A stretch of 35,623 nt of DNA from Candidatus Eiseniibacteriota bacterium (lineage in GTDB: Bacteria; Eisenbacteria; RBG-16-71-46). The notes beneath the pieces are model-generated. The model was given only the letters and a program-made list of their open reading frames with translations. It had not been told where the DNA came from and searched no databases. The position numbers were made by a program, and so were the translations under genes. Below are positions 8,968 to 16,133 of this stretch, in pieces. The stretch's first letter is position 1, and each line of letters begins with the position of its first letter. The stretch is from assembly GCA_025360715.1 (NCBI GenBank), contig JANYBS010000157.1, positions 1 through 35,623 on the forward strand, given 5' to 3'.

Positions 8968-11449
8968 CGAAGCCGGGGCACCGGCCGCCAAGAAGAAGGC
9001 GACAAAGAAGACTGCCACGCGCAAGGCGCCGGCCAAGAAGGGCGCGCTTGCCGCGACCGGCACTGCGCCGAAGGTGCGCGCGAAAGCTGGCCGCCGTTCG
9101 GCGAGCGCGTCCCCAGCGGCGGAGGAAGAAGAGATCGACGAAGCCGCGCTCGACATCAGTGTGGGCTCCAAGGCCGCGGGCAAGAACCTGGTCATCGTCG
9201 AGTCGCCCACCAAGTCGAAGACGCTGAACAAGTTCCTGGGCAAGGACTTCATGGTCATGGCCTCGAACGGCCACGTCATGGACCTGCCCAAGAGCAAGCT
9301 CGGCGTGGACATCGACCACGACTTCGAGCCGGTCTACGAGATGATCGCATCCAAGAAGGCGATCATTGCCAAGCTGCGCGCCGCCGCAAAGTCCGCGGCC
9401 ATGATCTACCTGGCGCCCGATCCTGACCGCGAGGGCGAGGCGATCGCGAGCCATCTGGCGATGCTGCTCAAGGGCTCCAAGGGCCCGATCCAGCGGCTCA
9501 CGTTCAATGAGATCACCGAACGCGCCGTGACCGAAGCGCTGAGCCATGCGCGCAAGATCGACGTGAACCTTTACAACGCCCAGCAGGGCCGCCGCGTGCT
9601 CGATCGCTTGGTGGGGTACAAGGTCAGCCCGTTCGTATGGACGACGGTCAAGTACGGCCTGTCGGCCGGCCGCGTCCAGAGCGTGGCGCTGCGCTTGATC
9701 TGCGAGCGCGAGGACCTGATCCGCGCGTTCATGCCCGAGGAATACTGGACGATCGAGGTCGACTACGAAACGGAGACCGCCAAGCCCGAGACCTTCACCG
9801 CGCGCCTCGTGCGCGTGGGCGAAGAGAAGCTCGATGGCGGGCACCTGCGCGGCGACGCGGCAGGCGAGCGCGCGGCCGCGCTGGGCGAGGAACTCGCCCA
9901 GGCCAAGGCGCGCATCACCGGCATCGAGGTCAAGCCGCGCCGCAAATCGGCCGTGCCGCCGTTCATCACCAGCACGCTGCAGCAGACCGCCAGCAACCGC
10001 TATGGCTTCACGAGCCAGCGCACCATGCAGGTGGCGCAGAAGCTCTATGAAGGCATCGAGGTCAAGGGCGAAGGCAGCGTCGGCTTGATCACCTACATGC
10101 GTACCGACGCACCGCGTCTGTCGAACGAAGCGCTCGTCGAGATCCGCGAATGGCTCGGCAAGGAATACGGCCCCGAGTATGTGCCCGAGAAGCCGAATAC
10201 CTTCAAGCTCAAGAAGGGCGCGCAGGATGCGCACGAGGCGATCCGGCCCACGAGCATCGCGCGGACACCGGCATCGCTGCGGCCGTTCCTCACCGACGAA
10301 CAGTTCAAGCTCTACGATCTCATCTGGAAACGCGCCGTGGGTTCGCAGGCGACGCCGGCCGAGTACGACATGACCACGGTCGACATCGAGGCGGGTCGTC
10401 TCGGGCTGCGCGCCTCGGGCAGCGTGCTGCGATTCCCGGGCTGGCTCAAGGTTTACGGGCGCGACGAGGACGATGAAGACGAAGAGGGCCGCCTGCCGGA
10501 GCTGCAGCAGGGGACTTCGCTGCACGTGGCCAACGCGCCGATCTCGGATGAGTCCGAGACGCCGCTGCGACCCGAGCAGCACTTCACCTCGCCGCCGCCG
10601 CGGTACACCGACGCGTCGCTCATCAAGGAGCTCGAAGCCCAGAACATCGGGCGCCCGAGCACCTACGCCACGATCGTCTCCACGATCACCAAGCGTGATT
10701 ATGTGGAGCGCGAGGGCCGTTCGCTCAAGCCCACCGACCTCGGCATGCTCGTGACCGGGCTGCTGGTCGATGTGTTCCCCGACGTGTTCAATGTGAAATT
10801 CACCGCGGCGATGGAAGACGAGCTCGACGAGGTGGAAGAGGGCAAGCGCGAGTGGCACTCGGTGGTGCGCCAGCTGTGGGATCCGCTCTCTCGCGACCTC
10901 GAGAACGTGAAGAAGAAGACGAAGGAGATCAAAGAAAGCCTGCAGAAGCCCACGGACATCACCTGTCCATCGTGCGGGCAGCACAAGCTGGTCAAGAAGT
11001 TCGGCCGCAATGGCGCGTTCCTGGCGTGTCCGGGCTACCCGGACTGCAAGCACACGCAGCCGCTCGATGCGTCCGAGCTGCCCGTGCCGGTCGAGGGCAC
11101 CTGCGACCTCTGCGGCTCAGGCCTGGTCGCGCGCAACGGTCCCTTCGGCCGCTACATCCACTGCGTGCGCCGGCCGGACTGCAAGTTCACCAAGCCGTTC
11201 ACACTCGGCGTGAAGTGCCCCAAGTGCGGTGAAGGCGAGATCGCCGAGAAGCGCAGCCGCAAGGGCAAGATGTTCTTCTCATGCACGCGCTATCCGCAGT
11301 GCGACTACGCGATCTGGGATCGTCCGCGTCCGCAGCCATGTCCCAACTGCAACGCGCCATTCCTGGTCGAGAAGGTTGCGAAGTCCGGCACGAGCCTGCA
11401 GTGCGTGGCGTGCAAGGCCCGCTTCCCGCTCGAGACGGCAGGTGCGTGA
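8942..11449 (+). CDS. topA: DNA topoisomerase I (type IA) with basic N-terminal tail
   Basis: An 835-residue type IA topoisomerase that relaxes negative supercoils. The start ATG at 8942 follows GGGAGAGG at good spacing and lies inside smg; an in-frame ATG at 8909 lacks this. Residues 1-80 form an extra Lys/Ala/Pro tail (AAKKKATKKTATRKAPAKK) ending in an acidic patch. Toprim follows (NLVIVESPTKSKTL, APDPDREGEA), then the active-site Tyr385 in ITYMRTDAPRLSNEA. The C-terminus carries successive four-Cys zinc ribbons (CPSC...CPGYPDC, CDLCG...CVRRPDC, CPKCGEG...CTRYPQC, CPNCN...CVAC). The usual length is met apart from the tail. It is in an overlapping chain with smg and xerC. Confidence 0.97.
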   Translation: MATSKSRTDEAGAPAAKKKATKKTATRKAPAKKGALAATGTAPKVRAKAGRRSASASPAAEEEEIDEAALDISVGSKAAGKNLVIVESPTKSKTLNKFLGKDFMVMASNGHVMDLPKSKLGVDIDHDFEPVYEMIASKKAIIAKLRAAAKSAAMIYLAPDPDREGEAIASHLAMLLKGSKGPIQRLTFNEITERAVTEALSHARKIDVNLYNAQQGRRVLDRLVGYKVSPFVWTTVKYGLSAGRVQSVALRLICEREDLIRAFMPEEYWTIEVDYETETAKPETFTARLVRVGEEKLDGGHLRGDAAGERAAALGEELAQAKARITGIEVKPRRKSAVPPFITSTLQQTASNRYGFTSQRTMQVAQKLYEGIEVKGEGSVGLITYMRTDAPRLSNEALVEIREWLGKEYGPEYVPEKPNTFKLKKGAQDAHEAIRPTSIARTPASLRPFLTDEQFKLYDLIWKRAVGSQATPAEYDMTTVDIEAGRLGLRASGSVLRFPGWLKVYGRDEDDEDEEGRLPELQQGTSLHVANAPISDESETPLRPEQHFTSPPPRYTDASLIKELEAQNIGRPSTYATIVSTITKRDYVEREGRSLKPTDLGMLVTGLLVDVFPDVFNVKFTAAMEDELDEVEEGKREWHSVVRQLWDPLSRDLENVKKKTKEIKESLQKPTDITCPSCGQHKLVKKFGRNGAFLACPGYPDCKHTQPLDASELPVPVEGTCDLCGSGLVARNGPFGRYIHCVRRPDCKFTKPFTLGVKCPKCGEGEIAEKRSRKGKMFFSCTRYPQCDYAIWDRPRPQPCPNCNAPFLVEKVAKSGTSLQCVACKARFPLETAGA

Positions 11450-12350
11450 GGCGCTCGAGCGCTTCCTGAGCGAGTTCGCGGCGAGTCGCCGCGGCTCCCC
11501 TCACACCATCGCGGCGTACCGGCGCGACATCACCGCGGTACTCGATTTCGCCGCGGGCGAGGGTAAGCCGGTCGCGCCCGGGCAGTGGGATCGCTTACTG
11601 CTCGAGCGTGCCACACGTGAGCTCTACCGCACGGGCCACGCGGCCACGAGTACTTCGCGCGCACTGGCCGCGTGGCGCAGCTTCGGGCGCTTCTGCGTGC
11701 GCCGCGGCATTCTGGTCACCGATCCCGCTCGCACGCTTGCATTCCCGCGCCGCCCGAAGCGCCTGCCGCGCACACTGCCGCGCTTGGACTTGAACGACGC
11801 GCTCGATCGCCTGGGCGCGCAGGCGGCGGCGGCGCCGGGCGCCGATCCCACGCTGGCGCGCGATCGCGCATTGCTGGAGCTCACGTATTCCGCGGGCCTG
11901 CGGCTCTCCGAGTTAGTGGGCCTCGTGCGCGGCGACCTGGATCGCGTCGGGCTGCTGTTGCGAGTACGCGGCAAGGGCCGCAAGGAGCGCATCGCGCCGT
12001 TGGGCGCGCGCGCACTGGCCGCGCTCGATGCTTACTGGAGCGAACAGGGCCGCATCGCGGGTGCCGCGTCGGAACCCGTGTTCACGGGCCGCGCGGCGGG
12101 TGGCCGCTTGGCCGGCCGCACCGTACAGCGCATCGTCGGTACGCGCTTGGCGCAGGTGGCCGGCGGCCTGGGTGTGACGCCGCATGCGCTGCGGCATTCC
12201 TTCGCAAGCCACCTGCTGGATGCCGGAGCCGACTTACGCGCGATTCAAGAGTTGCTCGGCCACGCGTCGCTAGCCAGTACGCAGGTCTATACCCACGTCA
12301 CGCGTACGCGCCTGCAGCAGGCCTACGCGCAGGCGCATCCGCGTGCGTAG
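11442..12350 (+). CDS. xerC: Tyrosine recombinase XerC
   Basis: A 302-residue site-specific recombinase. The GTG start overlaps the topA stop by 8 nt. The N-terminal SAM-like DNA-binding domain (LERFLSEFAASRRGSPHTIA) and C-terminal catalytic domain are complete: Arg in SAGLRLSELVGL, the HALRHSFASHLL box, LLGHASLASTQ and the nucleophile Tyr283 in QVYTHV. It is called XerC rather than XerD because of its topA neighbour (topA-xerC linkage is known from Firmicutes and others) and because a second, XerD-like gene is at 22981. With XerD it should act at dif to resolve chromosome dimers. A candidate dif is at 35437 in this window. Confidence 0.92.
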   Translation: MREALERFLSEFAASRRGSPHTIAAYRRDITAVLDFAAGEGKPVAPGQWDRLLLERATRELYRTGHAATSTSRALAAWRSFGRFCVRRGILVTDPARTLAFPRRPKRLPRTLPRLDLNDALDRLGAQAAAAPGADPTLARDRALLELTYSAGLRLSELVGLVRGDLDRVGLLLRVRGKGRKERIAPLGARALAALDAYWSEQGRIAGAASEPVFTGRAAGGRLAGRTVQRIVGTRLAQVAGGLGVTPHALRHSFASHLLDAGADLRAIQELLGHASLASTQVYTHVTRTRLQQAYAQAHPRA

Positions 12351-13479
12351 GCGCGTTGCGGCCGGGCCCGCGCTGGCCATGCTGCTGGCCATATTGCTGG
12401 CCATATTGCTGGCCATTTCGCTCGCGGGTTGCGCGAAGAAAGGCGCGCCCTCGGGCGGGCCGCCCGACCTGGAGCCGCCGCGCGTGATCTTGACGGTCCC
12501 GGATTCCGGCGCGGCGGGTGTGTCGCGGCAGCCCCTGATCCGCATCGAGTTCAGCGAGGGCATGGAGCCTCGCTCGAGCAGCGACGCGATCGAACTGTTG
12601 CCACCCGTCGAGATCAAGCAGCGGCGCTGGAGCGGCAATGTGCTCTCCCTGGTGCTCAAGGATTCGCTCAAGGCCGACCGCACCTACACCATGTACGCCG
12701 GCGGCGGCGCCCGCGACCGCCACGGCAACAACATCGCCCGCCAGCGCACGGTGGTGTTCACGACCGCGGCCACGTTCCCGCCGGGCGTACTCGAAGGCCG
12801 TGTGGACGCCGTGGGGTTCGCGGCGCCCAATGCGATGCTGTGGTGTTACCGCGATGGCCACATGCCCGACAGCACGGCCAAGGACTTCGACGCGCTGGGA
12901 ATCGCCGATGTCACGGGCCACTTCCGCGTCTCGGGTATCCCGCCGGGCGTGTGGCGCGTGTGGACGTTCGTGGACCTGAACCGCAACCGCTCGTATGAGC
13001 CCGATCAGGACCTGCTCGTGCCCGCGGATTCCGCGATCACGCTCACGGCGGCGCAGCCCGTGAAGAGCGGCCTTGTGTTGAAGGTCGTCAATCCCAAGGC
13101 GCCAGGCCGCTTCGCGGGCTCGGTGCTCGATTCGGTGAGCGATGGCAGCGGCGTCACGCGTTTGATCGTGGCTTCTCTCCGCGACACGACGCGGCGGGTG
13201 CTCTACGACGTGCCGGCGAACGGCAGCTTCGATTTCAAGTTCGAGCCGGGGCCGTATCATATCCGCGCCTTCCGCGACCTGGACCGCAACAAATCCTGGA
13301 AGCGCGATAGCGAGCCCGCCAGCGCCGAGATCCTCGTGACCATCACGCCGGGGGGAGACCTGCATGACGTGCTCTTCGTGCTCATCCGCGCGGCGCTCGA
13401 AACGGCGCGGCCGGCGCCTGGCGCTGCGCCGCCGGACTCGCTACAGCCGGATTCCCTGCGCACGCCGGAGAAGAAGTGA
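12343..13479 (+). CDS. Ig-like (Big_5) domain lipoprotein
   Basis: A 378-residue putative lipoprotein. The GTG start overlaps xerC by 8 nt. The signal peptide is hydrophobic and contains a repeated LAIL unit, ending in lipobox LAGC with Cys30 as the lipidated residue. Next is an SbsA-type Ig-like domain (PPRVILTVPDSGAAGVSRQP, IEFSEGM, closing ARQRTVVFTT) and then two beta-rich modules with FVDLNRNRSYEPDQD and FRDLDRNKSWKRDSE, which resemble carboxypeptidase-regulatory-like folds. The tail is Pro/Ala-rich. It is probably a surface or periplasmic adhesive or structural protein; its role is unknown. Its stop overlaps dapF as GTGA. Confidence 0.82.
   Translation: MRRRVAAGPALAMLLAILLAILLAISLAGCAKKGAPSGGPPDLEPPRVILTVPDSGAAGVSRQPLIRIEFSEGMEPRSSSDAIELLPPVEIKQRRWSGNVLSLVLKDSLKADRTYTMYAGGGARDRHGNNIARQRTVVFTTAATFPPGVLEGRVDAVGFAAPNAMLWCYRDGHMPDSTAKDFDALGIADVTGHFRVSGIPPGVWRVWTFVDLNRNRSYEPDQDLLVPADSAITLTAAQPVKSGLVLKVVNPKAPGRFAGSVLDSVSDGSGVTRLIVASLRDTTRRVLYDVPANGSFDFKFEPGPYHIRAFRDLDRNKSWKRDSEPASAEILVTITPGGDLHDVLFVLIRAALETARPAPGAAPPDSLQPDSLRTPEKK
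12373..12420 (+). repeat. 12-nt tandem repeat in lipoprotein signal peptide
   Basis: Four consecutive 12-nt units of form ctggccatattg, the two central ones identical and the outer ones diverged at the 3' end. Each adds four residues (LAIL) to the signal-peptide core without shifting the frame. Confidence 0.9.
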
Positions 13480-14288
13480 CGTTCGAGTTCACCAAGATGC
13501 ACGGCGCGGCGAACGACTTCGTGATGATCGACCACCGCGTGACGTTCCTGCCCGCGGATCCCACGGCGCTCTTTGCGCGCGTATGTGACCGCCACCGCGG
13601 CATCGGCGCCGACGGCGTGCTGGTGCTCGAGCGCCACGAATCTGCTGACTTCCGCATGCGCTATCACAACTCCGACGGCGGCCCGGCCGACTTCTGCGGC
13701 AATGGCGCGCGCTGCATCGCCGCGTTCGCGCTGGCGCTGGGCCTGGGGCAGCTAGGCCGTGTGCGCTTCGAGACGGCGGTCGGCGAGAAGCTCGCGCAGC
13801 GGCTCGACGATGGCCGCATCGCGCTCGGTTTCGGCCCGGTGGGCCTGGGCCGCATCGTGCGCGTGGAGTCCGAAGGCCGCACGTTCACGGGCTTCTTCGT
13901 GAACACCGGCGTGCCGCACTTCGTGGTGCCGGTGCCCGACGTGAAGGATGTGCCGCTTCTCGAGTGGGCGAGGCCACTGCGTTTCCATCCCGACTTCGGT
14001 GCCGAGGGTGCCAACATCGACTTCTATTCCAAGCGAGCCGACGGGCGCATGGCCATGCGCACCTATGAGCGCGGCGTCGAGGGCGAGACGCTTGCCTGTG
14101 GCAGCGGCGCCATCGCTACGGCGATCGCGGCGCTGGCCGATCGTGTGCACCCGCCGGTCACCGTGCTCACCGCCGGTGGCGACGATCTGCTGGTGGCCTT
14201 TGCCGACACTCCGGCGGGTCCCGAAGTCACGCTCACGGGCCCGGTGCAGGTGGTGTACCAGGGCTGCTGGAACGACGCTTCTTCTTAA
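13476..14288 (+). CDS. dapF: Diaminopimelate epimerase
   Basis: A 270-residue enzyme interconverting LL- and meso-diaminopimelate, the last step before lysine and the peptidoglycan cross-linking residue; it is cytoplasmic and cofactor-free. Both catalytic cysteines are present: Cys74 in DFCGNGARC and Cys208 in TLACGSGAIATA. Substrate-binding motifs HGAANDF, HNSDGGPADF and NTGVPHFV are also present. The GTG start overlaps the lipoprotein stop. It is followed by a 126-nt gap and then dapA and dapB, so three DAP-pathway genes are clustered. Confidence 0.97.
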   Translation: MTFEFTKMHGAANDFVMIDHRVTFLPADPTALFARVCDRHRGIGADGVLVLERHESADFRMRYHNSDGGPADFCGNGARCIAAFALALGLGQLGRVRFETAVGEKLAQRLDDGRIALGFGPVGLGRIVRVESEGRTFTGFFVNTGVPHFVVPVPDVKDVPLLEWARPLRFHPDFGAEGANIDFYSKRADGRMAMRTYERGVEGETLACGSGAIATAIAALADRVHPPVTVLTAGGDDLLVAFADTPAGPEVTLTGPVQVVYQGCWNDASS

Positions 14289-14414
14289 GTCCGCCACACG
14301 CTTTTGCGTGCGCTGTGCGGGCGCATGTCGTACGGTCGTGGCTCGAGGAACGTCGAGCGTGCCACCTTGTGCTTGCTGGCCGAAGGCCGGCCAAACCCGA
14401 AAGGAATCTGCGCC

Positions 14415-15302
14415 ATGTTCGAGGGTCTGTCGGTCGCGATGGTGACGCCGTTCCGCGGCGGGGCAGTGGACCGAGACGCGACCGCGAAGCTGATCGACCA
14501 CATGATCGATGGCGGTGTGCAGGGCCTGATCGTGTCGGGCTCCACCGGCGAGGCCGCGACCACCACGATCGAAGAACGCCGGGCGCTGTGGCAGTTCGTG
14601 AAGGAGCGCGCCAAGGGCCGTGTGTGGCTCGTGGCCGGGACGGGCTCGAACAATACCGCCGAGACCATCATGGTCACGAAGATGGCCGAAGAAGTCGGTA
14701 TGGACGGCGCGCTGGTCGTGACGCCTTACTACAACAAGCCCACACCCAAGGGTCAGGTCGCGCACTTCACCGCCGTGGCGCAGTCGACGAAGCTGCCCGT
14801 GATCCTCTACAACGTGCCGGGCCGTACGGCGACCAACACCACGCCGGACATCCTGGCGCAGGTGCAGCACCTGCCCAACGTGAAGGCCGTCAAAGAGGCC
14901 TCGGGTAGCGTCGACCAGATGAGCCAGGTGCGCGCGAAGACCACCCTGATGCTGCTTTCGGGCGACGATGCGCTCACGCTGCCCGCGATCGCGGTGGGCG
15001 GCGAGGGCATCATCTCGGTCGCTGGGCAGGCTGCGCCGCGTGAGATGCGCGCGCTCACCGATGCCGCGCGCGCGGGCCGCATGCCTGAGGCCGAAGCGAT
15101 CCACCGCAAGCTGCAGCCGCTCTTCAAGGCCTTGTTCGTGGAGTCGAATCCCGGACCAGTCAAGTTCCTGCTGTCGGAACTCGGCCTGATCGCGAACGAA
15201 CTGCGCCTGCCGCTGGTGCCGGTGGAGCCCAGCACCCAGGCCCTCGTGCGCGAAGTCATCGCGTCGCTTGGCCTCACGGCGGTCTCGGCGGCGCGCGCGT
15301 GA
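14415..15302 (+). CDS. dapA: 4-Hydroxy-tetrahydrodipicolinate synthase
   Basis: A 295-residue class I aldolase that condenses pyruvate with aspartate semialdehyde, the entry to the DAP/lysine branch. The Schiff-base Lys160 lies in VKAVKEASG, Tyr132 in ILYNVPGRTATN, and the GSTGEAATT motif is complete. The start ATG at 14415 has AAAGGAA about ten bases upstream; the frame is open back to 14304 but that part has no family similarity. The gap after dapF (14289-14414) shows a small CACGC-TTTT-GCGTG hairpin at 14297-14310 and nothing resembling a lysine riboswitch. Its stop overlaps dapB as GTGA. Confidence 0.97.
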   Translation: MFEGLSVAMVTPFRGGAVDRDATAKLIDHMIDGGVQGLIVSGSTGEAATTTIEERRALWQFVKERAKGRVWLVAGTGSNNTAETIMVTKMAEEVGMDGALVVTPYYNKPTPKGQVAHFTAVAQSTKLPVILYNVPGRTATNTTPDILAQVQHLPNVKAVKEASGSVDQMSQVRAKTTLMLLSGDDALTLPAIAVGGEGIISVAGQAAPREMRALTDAARAGRMPEAEAIHRKLQPLFKALFVESNPGPVKFLLSELGLIANELRLPLVPVEPSTQALVREVIASLGLTAVSAARA

Positions 15303-16078
15303 TCCGCGTCGCACTGGTCGGCGCCGCCGGCCGGATGGGCCGCGCCATCGCCGAGGCTGCCGCTGCCACGACCGACGTGCGCATCGTGGCCTGTGTGGAT
15401 GTTCCGCAGAACCTGCCGGCTGTGGGCGGGGTATGGAGCGATGACTTGGCCAAGGTCGTCGAGCCGGGCATGGTCGTGGTGGAGTTCGCGGGGCCCGAGG
15501 GCGCCGTCCAGGCCGCCGCGGTCTGTGCGGCGCACGGTCTGCCATTGGTGAGCGGCTCCACGGGCCTGCCCGCCGAGGGCGAGGCCGCCTTGCGCGCCGC
15601 AGCGGCGAGGGTCGCCGTCTTCCGGGCGAGCAATTTCAGTGTGGGCGTCGCGGCACTGCGCTTGGCGCTGCGAGCCACGCTTGCGGCCGTACCGGGGGAG
15701 TGGGACATCGAGATCATCGAACGCCATCACCGGCTCAAGAAGGACAGTCCCTCGGGCACGGCGCTCACGCTGGCCGACGATGCGCTTGCCGCGCGCGGCT
15801 TGGGGCGCGACGCCCTGCGCCATGGCCGCGAAGGCGTGGTCGGCGCGCGCACCAACACAGAGATCGGCGTTCACGCGATGCGCGGCGGCACCTGGGTCGG
15901 CGACCATACGGTGTTGCTGGCCGGGCCGGGCGAGACGCTCGAGCTGCGGCACGTCGCTCAGGACCGCGCGGCCTTCGCGCATGGCGCTGTCGCTGCCGCG
16001 CGCTATGTGGCAAGCGCTCCCTCGGGGTATCATGGGATGGAAGACCTGTTGCGCGGACCGGGCCCGCTCACGTCATGA
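15299..16078 (+). CDS. dapB: 4-Hydroxy-tetrahydrodipicolinate reductase
   Basis: A 259-residue NAD(P)H-dependent reductase, the step after DapA. The N-terminal Rossmann motif is VALVGAAGRMGRAI. The substrate-binding and catalytic signature is EIIERHHRLKKDSPSGTAL, with the catalytic His pair and the Lys intact. The closing GYHGMEDLL is typical of the family end. The GTG start overlaps the dapA stop by 4 nt, so translation is probably coupled. It is 55 nt upstream of the envelope peptidase gene. Confidence 0.97.
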   Translation: MIRVALVGAAGRMGRAIAEAAAATTDVRIVACVDVPQNLPAVGGVWSDDLAKVVEPGMVVVEFAGPEGAVQAAAVCAAHGLPLVSGSTGLPAEGEAALRAAAARVAVFRASNFSVGVAALRLALRATLAAVPGEWDIEIIERHHRLKKDSPSGTALTLADDALAARGLGRDALRHGREGVVGARTNTEIGVHAMRGGTWVGDHTVLLAGPGETLELRHVAQDRAAFAHGAVAAARYVASAPSGYHGMEDLLRGPGPLTS

Positions 16079-16083
16079 CCTCA

Positions 16084-16119
16084 CGTGTGACTCCATGTGT
16101 GACACAACGTGTGAATCAT
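16084..16119 (+). repeat. 12-nt periodic TGTGA repeat before envelope peptidase gene
   Basis: The heptamers CGTGTGA, TGTGTGA and CGTGTGA start at 16084, 16096 and 16108, exactly 12 nt apart, with related spacers. A more degenerate unit precedes them at 16072. It occupies the short gap between dapB and the next start codon, so it may be an operator array or a diverged microsatellite. Confidence 0.65.
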
Positions 16120-16133
16120 CACAGGGACCCCGG

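Noticed and set aside
8837-11053. 738-codon open frame antisense to topA
   Set aside because: Shadow of topA caused by high GC; low-complexity Ala/Arg/Leu composition and no family features.
12373-12420. Minisatellite as a CRISPR-like repeat
   Set aside because: The units are contiguous, coding and only 12 nt, without spacers.
14289-14414. Lysine riboswitch between dapF and dapA
   Set aside because: The gap is 126 nt and lacks the multi-helix conserved core; only small hairpins are visible.
16110-16123. CRP-like TGTGA...TCACA site
   Set aside because: The spacer is four bases, not the six needed for CRP; it is better explained as part of the 12-nt repeat.
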